Under the pieces are notes generated by a model. The model searched no databases, had not been told where the DNA came from, and was given only the letters and a program-made list of their open reading frames with translations. 64,000 bases of DNA. Origin: an uncultured Roseobacter sp. GTDB lineage: Bacteria > Pseudomonadota > Alphaproteobacteria > Rhodobacterales > Rhodobacteraceae. The translations under genes were made by a program, and so were the position numbers. Below, piece by piece: positions 28,699 through 39,125 of this stretch. Position 1 is the stretch's first letter. Each line of letters starts with the position of its first letter. Location of the stretch: the NCBI GenBank assembly GCA_947501635.1, contig CANMWT010000006.1, forward strand, positions 1-64,000, in the 5' to 3' direction.

Positions 28699-31648
28699 GC
28701 CATCGGATAAGCCGCGTGTTTTCGGCCTTGCCCCCGGTGTGGATTTTCCCATGGGTCTATACGACGGGTTGCTGGAACGCACGAAAGACGCCGCACCCCA
28801 TGCGCTGGCCCGTGTCCAGCTGATCGTGAACACGGCACGGATGGAACGGCGCCTGCGCGATCTGTTTGACGAAGGCCCACCTGGTCTTTTGCCGCGTATT
28901 CACCTGCTGACACATCTTGATCAACTTGATCCCGCCGTGACCTTGCCGCCCGCTGTCTCGCCGCTGCGACGTCGGCTTGAGTTGATATCTCTGGTATCGC
29001 GCCTGATCGACCAGCAGCCGGATCTTGCTCCGCGCAGCGCGCTCTATGACCTCACCGACAGCCTCGCGGCATTGTTGGACGAAATGCAGGGCGAAGGAGT
29101 ATCGGCACAGACCATCTTTGACCTCGATGTCTCGGACGATTCAGGTCATTGGCAGCGCGCGCAAACGTTCATCCGGATCGCACATGACTACCTTCAGCAC
29201 AGCACGACAACCCCCGACAAGGAAGCGCGCCAACGAAACCTCGTGATGGCGCTGGCCGCGCGTTGGGCTGTCTCGCCCCCAAAGCATCCCGTGATCCTCG
29301 CCGGCTCCACGGGCTCTCGCGGCACGACGATGCTCTTGATGGAAGCCATTGCGCACCTGCCTCAAGGGGCGCTGATCCTGCCGGGGTTCGATTTTGAGAT
29401 GCCCCACGCTCAGTGGCTGCATCTGAACGATGCGTTGCTGTCCGAAGACCATCCGCAATTCCGGTTTCACAAACTGCTCAACCGTCTTGAGCTGGGCCGA
29501 TCAGACGTTGCGCATTGGCATGACCAGCCCCCGCCCTCTGCCGCACGCAACGCTTTGATCTCTTTGTCTTTGCGGCCGGCACCGGTGACGGATGCCTGGC
29601 TGACAGAGGGGCCAAAGCTGCCCGATCTCAGCGATGTGCTTCGCGATGTCACTCTGGTCGAAGCGCCAAGCCCCCGCAGCGAAGCGCTGGCAATTGCCAT
29701 GCGGTTGCGCAAGGCGGCTGAAAATGGGGAAAAGGCAGCTGTCATCTCACCCGACCGGATGCTGACACGGCAGATTACCGCGGCACTCGATGCGTGGGAT
29801 ATCCTGCCTGACGATTCCGCGGGCACGCCCCTGCAGCTAAGCCCGCCTGGCCGGTTCCTAAGACACACTGCCACTCTTTTTCACAAACGACTGGATGCCG
29901 AGGCATTGCTGACGCTGCTAAAGCATCCTTTGACACACAGCGGGTCCGACCGTGGCGATCACATCCTCAACACCCAGCGGCTTGAACTGAAAATCCGGGC
30001 AAAGGGGCTTCCCTATCCGGATGCTGCGGGCATCGCCAAGCTGATGCTGGACGCGGTGGCGACGCCGGAGCAACAGGCCACAGTTGACGCCTGGGCGGCT
30101 TGGGTCGGTGCCACGACAACAGCGCAGGAAACCCAAGGCGCCTATCCGCTCGAACACTGGGTCGAGGCACATATTGCCTTATCAGAGACGCTTTCCAGAG
30201 GTCCCGATGGCGCAGACAGCGGTGAGCTTTGGCAAAAGAATGCAGGTATAGCTGCGTTGCAAACCATGGAAAACCTGCGCGCTCAGGCAGAACATGGCAG
30301 CGAGATGACCGCGGCGGACTACGGCAATCTTGTAAGCGCGTTGCTGGCCGAGGGCGAAGTGCGTGACCGCGATGCCCCGCACCCCGATATCATGATCTGG
30401 GGTACGCTGGAGGCGCGAGTGCAGGGTGCCGATCTGGTGATCCTCGCCGGTCTGAACGACGGCACTTGGCCCGAAGCGCCGGCTCCAGACCCTTGGTTGA
30501 ACCGGAAACTGCGCAATGCCGCCGGGCTTTTACTGCCCGAACGGCGCATCGGACTTTCTGCTCATGACTACCAGCAGGCCGCAGCCGCACCCGAGGTCTG
30601 GCTCACGCGGGCAATCCGGTCGGATGACGCGGAAACCGTAGCCTCGCGGTGGATCAACCGTTTGTGCAATCTGCTCGACGGGATCAAAACACGCGACGGC
30701 CCTGCGTTACTCAGCGCGATGCGCGCGCGTGGCAACAGGTGGATCGCCAAGGCCGAACGATACGAAAGCGTGACGCCCTGTCCTGCGGCTGCGCGCCCGT
30801 CGCCACGCCCGCCAGCTTCGGCGCGGCCCAAAGAACTGGTCGTGACCGACATCAAACACCTTATCCGGGACCCGTATGCGATCTATGCCAAACGTGTTTT
30901 ACGTCTGCGCAAACTCGGGCCACTGGTACAAAATCCAGATGCGCTGTCGCGCGGTACGGTATCGCACGAGGTGATGGAGCGCTTTATTCGTCACACGCTG
31001 GACCATCCGGAAACGCTTTCGGCCGAAGCGATGCTGGAATGTGCCAGCGCCGTGCTGAACGAGACCGTCCCCTGGCCTGCCGCGCGCGCCCTATGGTTTG
31101 CCCGCCTGAAGCGGGTCGCGCACTGGTTTATCGCCAACGAAAAAAGGCGGCGGGAAACAGCCACACCTGTCGCGTTGGAGCGGCAAGCAACGGGCATGCT
31201 GAAACTGCCGGACATAGGGTTCACGCTGATCGGGCGCGCCGACCGAATTGACGAAACAGATGATGGTGCCGCGTTGCTTTACGATTACAAAACCGGCACG
31301 CCTCCCAGCGCTAAAGAGCAAAAGCACTTTGACAAACAGCTGTTAATCGAAGCTGCAATGATCGAGGAAGGCGCATTTGAAAAACTTGGGCCTCGGTCTG
31401 TAAAAGACGCGGTATTCATCGGATTAGGCTCTGGTATGGTTGAGGTGCCGGCGCCTTTGGACAAAGAACCAACCCATCAGGTTCTGAAAGAGCTTCGGCT
31501 TTTGATCGCTGCGTTTCAGAATCCCGAAAAAGGGTTCACTGCACGCAGTTCAATGAAGAAGGACAGCTTTGGCAGCGACTATGACCTGCTGTCTCGATAT
31601 GGCGAATGGGACGTCACCGACGACCCCGTGCCAGAGGATTTGACATGA
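28691..31648 (+). CDS. addB: Double-strand break repair protein AddB
   Basis: 985 aa; ILAGLNDGTWPE, LSAHDYQQAAAAPEVWLTRA, C-terminal PD-(D/E)XK region LLYDYKTG; followed by addA. Confidence 0.93.
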   Translation: MFEPSDKPRVFGLAPGVDFPMGLYDGLLERTKDAAPHALARVQLIVNTARMERRLRDLFDEGPPGLLPRIHLLTHLDQLDPAVTLPPAVSPLRRRLELISLVSRLIDQQPDLAPRSALYDLTDSLAALLDEMQGEGVSAQTIFDLDVSDDSGHWQRAQTFIRIAHDYLQHSTTTPDKEARQRNLVMALAARWAVSPPKHPVILAGSTGSRGTTMLLMEAIAHLPQGALILPGFDFEMPHAQWLHLNDALLSEDHPQFRFHKLLNRLELGRSDVAHWHDQPPPSAARNALISLSLRPAPVTDAWLTEGPKLPDLSDVLRDVTLVEAPSPRSEALAIAMRLRKAAENGEKAAVISPDRMLTRQITAALDAWDILPDDSAGTPLQLSPPGRFLRHTATLFHKRLDAEALLTLLKHPLTHSGSDRGDHILNTQRLELKIRAKGLPYPDAAGIAKLMLDAVATPEQQATVDAWAAWVGATTTAQETQGAYPLEHWVEAHIALSETLSRGPDGADSGELWQKNAGIAALQTMENLRAQAEHGSEMTAADYGNLVSALLAEGEVRDRDAPHPDIMIWGTLEARVQGADLVILAGLNDGTWPEAPAPDPWLNRKLRNAAGLLLPERRIGLSAHDYQQAAAAPEVWLTRAIRSDDAETVASRWINRLCNLLDGIKTRDGPALLSAMRARGNRWIAKAERYESVTPCPAAARPSPRPPASARPKELVVTDIKHLIRDPYAIYAKRVLRLRKLGPLVQNPDALSRGTVSHEVMERFIRHTLDHPETLSAEAMLECASAVLNETVPWPAARALWFARLKRVAHWFIANEKRRRETATPVALERQATGMLKLPDIGFTLIGRADRIDETDDGAALLYDYKTGTPPSAKEQKHFDKQLLIEAAMIEEGAFEKLGPRSVKDAVFIGLGSGMVEVPAPLDKEPTHQVLKELRLLIAAFQNPEKGFTARSSMKKDSFGSDYDLLSRYGEWDVTDDPVPEDLT

Positions 31649-34600
31649 CCCCGCGCGATGATGCGACCGCCGCTCAGGTTCAGGCCGCGCGCCCGGATAC
31701 ATCCACCTGGCTTGCCGCAAACGCAGGCTCGGGCAAAACCCGCGTACTGACCGATCGGGTGGCGAGGCTTTTGCTGGATGGCGTGGAACCGCAGCATATC
31801 CTGTGCCTCACCTACACAAAGGCCGCCGCATCCGAAATGCAGAACCGTCTGTTCAGGCGGTTGGGCGAATGGGTGATGCTTGACGAAAAAGCGCTCACGG
31901 CAGCGCTGCGTGAACTCGGGGTCGAGGGCGCTATCGAGGCTACCCGCCTGCGCGAGGCGCGAACCCTCTTTGCGCGCGCCATTGAAACGCCCGGCGGCCT
32001 GAAGATACAGACCATACACTCGTTTTGCGCGTCGCTGTTGCGGCGGTTTCCGCTGGAGGCCGGTGTAAGCCCGCAATTCACCGAGATCGAAGATCGCGCA
32101 GCCGATCTCTTGCGCGCCGAAATCATTGATCTGATGGCCGAAGACACTGACGCCTCTGTGATTGCAGATCTGGCAACATATTTTACCGGAGAAGACTTGG
32201 GCAAACTGTCGCAAAGCGTTGTCAAATACCGCGACGGGTTCGCGTCCCCGCTGGGTTGGTCCGAGTGCCTCGCCCTGTTCGATCTTCCTGCCAGTTTGGA
32301 TGAGGCACAGATCTCGAACAGCATCTTTCTGGGGGATGAAGAAACGATTTTGCAGCAAGTCATTCCGGTTCTTCAGGCCAGTGGTGTGACCGACAGCAGG
32401 GCAGCGGATAGACTGCGCGCCATCGGCACTCCCGGGTTGCACAGCCTGCCAATGTTGGAATCTGTATTTCTGACAGGAGAAAAGGCTGCATCGCCCTTCT
32501 CTGCCAAGATCGGCAGCTTTCCGACAAAATCCGCCAGAGAAAAGCTTGCCGCCGTTCTGCCCAGCCTTGAAGCCTTCATGCTGCGTGTTGAAGACGGCCG
32601 TGCCCAACGCATCGGTCTGGAAGCTGCACGCAAAACCCATGCGCTGCACCGCTTTGCTGCCCGTTTCCTGCCCCGTTACGAAGAGGCCAAAACCCTGCGC
32701 GGCTGGCTCGACTTTGACGATCTGATCGATCGTGCCCGCACATTGCTGAGCGATGAAAAAGTGGCGGCTTGGGTACTTTGGCGTATTGATGGCGGCATCG
32801 ACCACATTCTGGTGGATGAGGCACAGGATACCAGTCCGGCGCAGTGGGATGTCATCCGAAAGCTTGCCGCTGAATTTACCAGCGGGGAGGGCGCCCGCGC
32901 CGAGGCGGCGCGCACCATCTTTGTCGTCGGGGACAAAAAACAGTCCATCTATTCCTTTCAGGGGGCCGACCCGCGCCAGTTTGATGAAATGCAGGCCGAG
33001 TTTGCCGGCAAAATCACTGCTGTCGAACGCGCCTTTCAGAAACGTTCGCTCGCGTTTTCGTTTCGGTCGGCGCCAGCGGTTCTGAATCTTGTCGACCAGA
33101 CTTTTGCGGGGCAAGAAGAGGCCGGTTTCGGTATGGATGCCACGCACATCGCATTCCAGCATGATCTGCCGGGCCGCGTTGATCTCTGGCCAGTGATTGA
33201 ACCGAACCCCGAGGAGGAAGACGGCCCGTGGTATCAGCCGCTTGACCGGAAGGGCGCGCATCATCACACGGTGGTGCTTGCGCATCGGATCGCCAGCCAG
33301 ATCAAGCGGATGATCGATACCAAACAGGGCATACCGGTATCGGGCCAGAAAAATGACGCGAAAATGCGGGCAGTAAGTGCGGGAGACTTTCTGATTCTGG
33401 TTCAAACCCGTGGTCCGCTGTTCACCGAGATCATCCGCGCCTGCAAGGCCCATGACCTGCCGATCGCCGGTGCCGACCGGCTAAAAGTGGGCGGCGAAAT
33501 GGCTGTGCGCGATCTAGCGGCGCTGTTGTCCTTTCTTGCGGTTCCAGAAGACAGCCTGTCACTTGCCGCAGCGTTGCGCTCACCACTTTTTGGCTGGTCG
33601 GAGCAGGCGCTGTTCGATCTGGCGCACAAACGGACACAAGATCATCTGTGGCAAGCATTGCGGGACCGCGCCGCTGAATTCCCCGAAACGATGGCTATCA
33701 TTCACGATCTGCGGCGCAACGTGGACTTTCTGCGTCCCTACGATCTGATTGAACGAATTTTGACCCGCCACACTGGCAGACGCCGGTTGCTCGCGCGGTT
33801 GGGCACCGAAGCCGAGGACGGCATAGATGCCCTGCTGTCTCAGGCTTTGTCCTACGAACGGAGCGCAGTCCCCAGCCTGACCGGTTTTCTGTCGTGGATG
33901 GAAACCGACGATCTGGAGATCAAGCGCCAGATCGACAGCAATTCAGACCAGATCAGGGTGATGACAGTGCATGGGGCCAAAGGTCTTGAAGCGCCCATTG
34001 TCATCCTGCCGGATACCGGTGCAAGGCAGAACAAGGTCAAGGACGATATCCTGACACTTGGCACCGCGCCCGTGTGGAAGACAGCTTCTGCGGAAACGCC
34101 ACGGGCCATGTCTCAGGCGCTCGACGCGCTGCGCGCTGCACAGGCGAACGAGAGGTTGCGTCTGTTGTATGTGGCTCTAACACGTGCGGAAAAGTGGCTG
34201 ATCGTTGCTGCAGCTGGTAAGCTGAACAAGGAGGGCGACACCTGGTTCCAGCTGGTTGATGCGGCGCTAGACAAGGCTGGCGCAACCCAAGCTGAGGCGG
34301 GTGATCTTTTGGTCAAACGACTGGAAAGCGGCGACTGGCACGCGGATCTGTCGCCCCAAGAAGCATCGAACACCCAAGATATCCCGACGCTTGAGGATTT
34401 CTTTGCGCGGCCTGCACCGCGGCCGGTGTTGAAACCAGACACCATCTCACCGTCCGAGTTGCCGGGCGCCAAGGCCCTCTCTGGCGATACCGGACGCGAT
34501 GAAACCGCTGCCAAAGCCTATGGATCACTGGTGCACCGCTATCTGGAGCACCTTGCCGCGGTCCCAATTCAGGACCGGCCAAAGGTCGCCGCCAATATCC

Positions 34601-35028
34601 ACAGCCCTGACTGTTCGGCAGAGGATCACGCCCAGGCGCAGGCGGAAGCCGAACGGGTTTTGAACACGGACGCGCTGGCACATCTGTTTGACGATACCGG
34701 TCTTAGCGAAGTGCCCGTGTCTGCGCATTTCGCGAACGCCCGCATGTCGGGTGTAATCGACCGTCTTGTCGTTGAGGGGAAAACCATTCTGGCGGTGGAT
34801 TTCAAAACCAACCAAACCGTGCCAGCCTCTGCTGACGCCTGTCCGGTCGGTATCCTGAGGCAAATGGCAGCCTATCTTGTTGCTTTGCAGCAAATCTATC
34901 CGGACAAGCATGTGGAAACAGCAATTTTATGGACGCAAACGGCTCAGCTTATGAAGTTGCCGCACGAGATCGTGATGGCGTCGTTAGAAAACACGCCATA
35001 TCTTGACGCGACCGCTCAGGCTACATAG
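31645..35028 (+). CDS. addA: Double-strand break repair helicase AddA
   Basis: UvrD-like motifs AANAGSGKTRVLTDRV, LVDEAQDTSPAQWDVI, FVVGDKKQSIYSFQGADP, VMTVHGAKGLEAPIVILPD; ATGA overlap with addB. Confidence 0.95.
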   Translation: MTPRDDATAAQVQAARPDTSTWLAANAGSGKTRVLTDRVARLLLDGVEPQHILCLTYTKAAASEMQNRLFRRLGEWVMLDEKALTAALRELGVEGAIEATRLREARTLFARAIETPGGLKIQTIHSFCASLLRRFPLEAGVSPQFTEIEDRAADLLRAEIIDLMAEDTDASVIADLATYFTGEDLGKLSQSVVKYRDGFASPLGWSECLALFDLPASLDEAQISNSIFLGDEETILQQVIPVLQASGVTDSRAADRLRAIGTPGLHSLPMLESVFLTGEKAASPFSAKIGSFPTKSAREKLAAVLPSLEAFMLRVEDGRAQRIGLEAARKTHALHRFAARFLPRYEEAKTLRGWLDFDDLIDRARTLLSDEKVAAWVLWRIDGGIDHILVDEAQDTSPAQWDVIRKLAAEFTSGEGARAEAARTIFVVGDKKQSIYSFQGADPRQFDEMQAEFAGKITAVERAFQKRSLAFSFRSAPAVLNLVDQTFAGQEEAGFGMDATHIAFQHDLPGRVDLWPVIEPNPEEEDGPWYQPLDRKGAHHHTVVLAHRIASQIKRMIDTKQGIPVSGQKNDAKMRAVSAGDFLILVQTRGPLFTEIIRACKAHDLPIAGADRLKVGGEMAVRDLAALLSFLAVPEDSLSLAAALRSPLFGWSEQALFDLAHKRTQDHLWQALRDRAAEFPETMAIIHDLRRNVDFLRPYDLIERILTRHTGRRRLLARLGTEAEDGIDALLSQALSYERSAVPSLTGFLSWMETDDLEIKRQIDSNSDQIRVMTVHGAKGLEAPIVILPDTGARQNKVKDDILTLGTAPVWKTASAETPRAMSQALDALRAAQANERLRLLYVALTRAEKWLIVAAAGKLNKEGDTWFQLVDAALDKAGATQAEAGDLLVKRLESGDWHADLSPQEASNTQDIPTLEDFFARPAPRPVLKPDTISPSELPGAKALSGDTGRDETAAKAYGSLVHRYLEHLAAVPIQDRPKVAANIHSPDCSAEDHAQAQAEAERVLNTDALAHLFDDTGLSEVPVSAHFANARMSGVIDRLVVEGKTILAVDFKTNQTVPASADACPVGILRQMAAYLVALQQIYPDKHVETAILWTQTAQLMKLPHEIVMASLENTPYLDATAQAT

Positions 35029-35061
35029 GTTCGACGCTCAAGCAAAGCCGGTTAGGAGATC

Positions 35062-35385
35062 ATGATGGCCACCCTTGCTGTAACAGACGATACATTCGAC
35101 GCCGAAGTGAAGAATTCTGACATCCCCGTCGTGGTGGATTTCTGGGCCGAATGGTGTGGTCCATGTAAACAAATTGGCCCCTCTCTCGAGGAGCTTTCCG
35201 CCGAAATGGACGGCAAAGTCAAAATCGTAAAAGTGAACGTTGACGAGAATCCAAACTCGCCTGCTCAAATGGGCGTACGCGGTATTCCGGCGCTGTTTAT
35301 TTTCAAGGATGGTCAGGTTGTATCCAACATGGCTGGTGCCAAACCCAAGGCAGCATTGCAAAGCTGGATCGAAGATTCGATCTGA
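35062..35385 (+). CDS. trxA: Thioredoxin
   Basis: [26 protein letters not shown]...[13 protein letters not shown]. Confidence 0.96.
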   Translation: MMATLAVTDDTFDAEVKNSDIPVVVDFWAEWCGPCKQIGPSLEELSAEMDGKVKIVKVNVDENPNSPAQMGVRGIPALFIFKDGQVVSNMAGAKPKAALQSWIEDSI

Positions 35386-35411
35386 TCGGCACGTCTGTCT
35401 GTACCTTTTGG

Positions 35412-35439
35412 AAAGCAGCTCTCACGGGCTGCTTTTTTT
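35412..35439 (+). terminator. Rho-independent terminator of trxA
   Basis: AAAGCAGC-tctcacgg-GCTGCTTTTTTT, 8-bp stem with T7 tract. Confidence 0.88.
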
Positions 35440-35588
35440 GCGGGCTGGTGAGAATTCTGGGCGTTATCGGCAGAATTAATCCTGTCGTTTAGCAGCCGTG
35501 CGCAACACCTATGGCCTTGTCAGATTTGCAAACCTTGTGCCCGCCTCTGCGCCGCGCCATATAGTTTGCTATCAGACAGGAGAGCAAA

Positions 35589-36146
35589 ATGACCCGAGAA
35601 GATTTCCCCGGCTGGCATGGCACAACAATTATCGGCGTGAAAAAGGGCGGTGAAGTCGTGATCGCGGGAGACGGGCAGGTCTCTTTAGGCCAGACTGTTA
35701 TCAAGGGTACGGCACGCAAAGTGCGACGCCTCAGCCCCGGCGGCTTTGACGTGGTCGCGGGCTTTGCCGGATCGACCGCCGATGCCTTCACCCTGCTTGA
35801 GCGTCTGGAAACCAAATTGGAAGCAACACCCGGACAGTTGGCACGCGCCAGCGTCGAACTGGCCAAGGACTGGCGGACTGACAAATACCTGCAAAAGCTC
35901 GAGGCCATGCTGATCGTATCCGACGGCAAGGATATCTTTGTCATTACCGGTGCCGGCGATGTGCTAGAGCCCGAACATGATGTCACTGCGATCGGATCGG
36001 GCGGCAACTACGCGCTGGCGGCGGCGCGCGGCATGATGGACAGCGACCGCAGTGCCGAGACCGTGGCACGCGACGCCATGGCGATTGCCGCGGATATCTG
36101 CGTCTATACCAACGGCAATCTCACGGTTGAGACCATCAAGGCATGA
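35589..36146 (+). CDS. hslV: ATP-dependent protease subunit HslV
   Basis: [40 protein letters not shown]; catalytic Thr region. Confidence 0.96.
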   Translation: MTREDFPGWHGTTIIGVKKGGEVVIAGDGQVSLGQTVIKGTARKVRRLSPGGFDVVAGFAGSTADAFTLLERLETKLEATPGQLARASVELAKDWRTDKYLQKLEAMLIVSDGKDIFVITGAGDVLEPEHDVTAIGSGGNYALAAARGMMDSDRSAETVARDAMAIAADICVYTNGNLTVETIKA

Positions 36147-37207
36147 TCGAGAAAGACGATGTGCGCGCGGCTGTCGGAGCGGGGATACTTAGCGAGGCAC
36201 AGGCAGCATCGTTGACCGCTTTGGCGCACAGTCGTCGTGGGGCACGCGAAAACCTTGATCCCGGCGATGAGCCGTTCGAACTGTTCAAAGGTTTCAACGA
36301 GATTTTCATCGTTGTGGGGCTTGCGATCCTGACCTTGGGCTGGATTGGGATTGTCACGCTGGGCATGGTCGAATTCCTGACCGAGGCCCAGACCTACCTT
36401 GTCACAACCAGCGTAATTGGCGGCGTCATGCTGTGGTTGCTGGGCGAATATTTTATCCGCCGGCGCCGTATGGTCGCGCCCGCCATCGCCTTGACGGTGC
36501 TTTTTGCCGGTAACGCCGTTTATGGTTTCGTCAGCGCCTATGGCCAACTGGTGATGATCGCGCGCGAAGATTACAGCAGCCTGCCACTGCCGATCGCTCT
36601 TGCGACCTTTGCGCTGCTGGTGTTCTGGCTGCGTTTCAAAGTGCCCTTCGCGTTGGCAATTATCGCGCTATCTGCTTTTTTAGTCTCTGTTCTAATCGCC
36701 GCCAACAGCGCTGGCGCACCCGCCAACACACGAGATCTGTTCCTGTTGTCGGCGGATGGTCCTTTTGCGCTGATTACGCTGGTCCTGGGATTGCTGGTTT
36801 TCATTATCGCCATGGCCTTTGACATGTCCGACCCGCATCGCGTGACGCGGCGCGCGGCTAATGGTTTCTGGCTTCATGTCATTGCAGCCCCCGCGCTGGT
36901 CAACACCATCGCGCTTAGCTTGCTGGCGCAGGACAGTGCGGCAAGTAATGCCTTGCTGATGGGAATACTGGCGATGGTCGCGCTGATCGCCATCGTGATC
37001 GACCGCCGGTCGTTCCTGATCGCAGCGATTGGCTATATCGTTATCCTGAGCCGCACGGTCTTTAGCGGACAAGAGGCAGTAATCACCGTTTTCGCGCTTG
37101 GGGTTTTTCTTGTCTTGCTTGGAGCGTGGTGGGAACGCGTCCGGTCTCTTCTGATGGCGGCTTTGCCAAGGTTCTTTCCCAAAGACAAACTGCCGCCATC
37201 AGCCTGA
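36143..37207 (+). CDS. Multi-pass membrane protein (DUF2157-like)
   Basis: Many TM segments after a cytosolic N-terminus ([22 protein letters not shown]); ATGA overlap with hslV. Confidence 0.6.
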   Translation: MIEKDDVRAAVGAGILSEAQAASLTALAHSRRGARENLDPGDEPFELFKGFNEIFIVVGLAILTLGWIGIVTLGMVEFLTEAQTYLVTTSVIGGVMLWLLGEYFIRRRRMVAPAIALTVLFAGNAVYGFVSAYGQLVMIAREDYSSLPLPIALATFALLVFWLRFKVPFALAIIALSAFLVSVLIAANSAGAPANTRDLFLLSADGPFALITLVLGLLVFIIAMAFDMSDPHRVTRRAANGFWLHVIAAPALVNTIALSLLAQDSAASNALLMGILAMVALIAIVIDRRSFLIAAIGYIVILSRTVFSGQEAVITVFALGVFLVLLGAWWERVRSLLMAALPRFFPKDKLPPSA

Positions 37208-37212
37208 TCCGC

Positions 37213-37608
37213 TTACAGCGTCGCAACCGCCAGCGGCACGTTGTACTGCTCGCACCAGATCCAGATTTCATTGTATTCCTCGGCGTTTACGCCCGCCGGG
37301 ACCTTGTAGGACGATGCCCCCTTGTTTGACTTCAGCAAGCCCATGAGCGTTGACTTGTCAAATCCGTTGCGGCCCAGGGCAATTTTCGGGTCGGGTGCTT
37401 TCGCAAAGCTGAAGTCGTCCAGTAAATTGACAACATAGCCATTACCTTCTTTCACCAATTCTGCGCGCCCCGAAACGGCATAGCTGTTTTTCTTGGCGAA
37501 TTTGGCAACGCGGCCGTGTCCACCTGCCAGTGCTGGTGCGGCAACTGTCACAGCAGCAGCGGTTGCGCCCGCTTTAAGGGCAAAAGTTAGAAATGCGCGG
37601 CGGTCCAT
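37213..37608 (-). CDS. Tat-exported DM13-domain protein
   Basis: Twin-arginine leader MDRRAFLTFALKAGATAAAVTVAAPALA; SGRAELVKEGNGYVVNLLDDFSFAKAPDPKIALG...YKVPAGVNAEEYNEIWIWCEQYNVPLAVA. Confidence 0.78.
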   Translation of the reverse strand: MDRRAFLTFALKAGATAAAVTVAAPALAGGHGRVAKFAKKNSYAVSGRAELVKEGNGYVVNLLDDFSFAKAPDPKIALGRNGFDKSTLMGLLKSNKGASSYKVPAGVNAEEYNEIWIWCEQYNVPLAVATL

Positions 37609-37778
37609 GTTAAAACTCCTTTTTCGTTCCGTTGCGTTGGACAACAGGTACGCGTTCAGGGTTTTCAAAAAAGGCCGCTCTCTGCCACGTGAGAAAGCCG
37701 GATCATTTCGTGTTCGTGGTTGCCGTTTTTACCGCTGATCCTTACATCCTCTGTAACAAATCAGCTTAGGACAGAGTT

Positions 37779-39086
37779 TTGACCGACCTTACCCCCCGTG
37801 AAATTGTTTCAGAGCTTGACCGCTTTATCATCGGACAGAAAGACGCCAAGCGCGCAGTTGCCGTTGCCCTGCGCAATCGCTGGCGGCGCAAACAGCTTGC
37901 CGACGACCTGCGCGACGAGGTTTACCCCAAAAATATTCTGATGATCGGCCCCACAGGCGTTGGCAAAACCGAAATCAGCCGCCGTCTCGCGAAACTGGCC
38001 CGTGCGCCATTTCTCAAGGTCGAGGCGACAAAATTCACCGAAGTCGGCTATGTCGGCCGTGACGTGGAGCAGATTATACGCGATCTCGTGGATTCCGCCA
38101 TCAGTATGACACGTGACCACATGCGCGACGATGTCAAAGCCAACGCACACAAAGCCGCGGAAGAGCGCGTCATCTCGGCCATTGCGGGGGAAGATGCACG
38201 CGAAAGCACACGCGAGATGTTTCGCAAAAAGCTCAAAGCGGGCGAATTGGATGACACAATGATCGAACTAGAGGTGGCTGACACCTCCAGCCCGTTCCCG
38301 ATGATGGATGTCCCCGGCCAGCCCGGCGGCAATATGGGTATGATGAACATCGGCGATATCTTCGGCAAAGCCTTTGGCGGGCGCACCATTCGCAAAAAAC
38401 TGACCGTCGCACAAAGCTACGACATCCTGATCGGCGAAGAAGCCGACAAACTGCTGGATGATGAAACCGTCACGCGAACCGCGATCGAGTCGGTGGAGCA
38501 GAACGGCATCGTGTTTCTCGACGAAATCGACAAGGTCTGTGCCCGCTCTGATGCGCGCGGTGCGGACGTCAGCCGCGAAGGTGTGCAGCGGGACCTGCTG
38601 CCACTGATCGAGGGCACCACCGTTTCAACCAAGCACGGGCCGATCAAAACCGATCATATCCTTTTTATCGCCTCGGGTGCTTTCCACATTGCCAAACCCT
38701 CTGATCTCTTACCGGAACTTCAGGGCCGTCTGCCAATCCGGGTCGAGTTGCGCGCCCTGACAGAAGAAGACTTTGTGCGCATCCTGACGGAAACGGACAA
38801 CGCGCTGACACTGCAATACACCGCGCTGATGGGAACCGAACAGGTCAAGGTTTCATTTACGCCAGAGGGGATCGCGGCACTTGCAAAGATCGCCGCGGAT
38901 GTGAACCAATCCGTTGAAAACATCGGCGCCCGGCGTCTCTACACCGTGATGGAGCGGGTGTTCGAGGAACTCAGCTTTACCGCCCCAGACCGCGCAGGCG
39001 AAGAGATCGTGGTGAACGCCGAATTTGTCGACAAGAACCTTGGTGAGCTGACGAAATCCACCGATGTCAGCCGCTACGTGCTTTAA
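37779..39086 (+). CDS. hslU: ATP-dependent protease ATPase subunit HslU
   Basis: [72 protein letters not shown] start codon. Confidence 0.96.
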   Translation: MTDLTPREIVSELDRFIIGQKDAKRAVAVALRNRWRRKQLADDLRDEVYPKNILMIGPTGVGKTEISRRLAKLARAPFLKVEATKFTEVGYVGRDVEQIIRDLVDSAISMTRDHMRDDVKANAHKAAEERVISAIAGEDARESTREMFRKKLKAGELDDTMIELEVADTSSPFPMMDVPGQPGGNMGMMNIGDIFGKAFGGRTIRKKLTVAQSYDILIGEEADKLLDDETVTRTAIESVEQNGIVFLDEIDKVCARSDARGADVSREGVQRDLLPLIEGTTVSTKHGPIKTDHILFIASGAFHIAKPSDLLPELQGRLPIRVELRALTEEDFVRILTETDNALTLQYTALMGTEQVKVSFTPEGIAALAKIAADVNQSVENIGARRLYTVMERVFEELSFTAPDRAGEEIVVNAEFVDKNLGELTKSTDVSRYVL

Positions 39087-39125
39087 GCCTTTTCAAACCG
39101 CCCAGCGCCTGCAACAGCTTGGCAC

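Noticed and set aside
31579-33453. 624-aa minus-strand ORF
   Set aside because: Antisense to addA, which has clear helicase motifs; no family resemblance.
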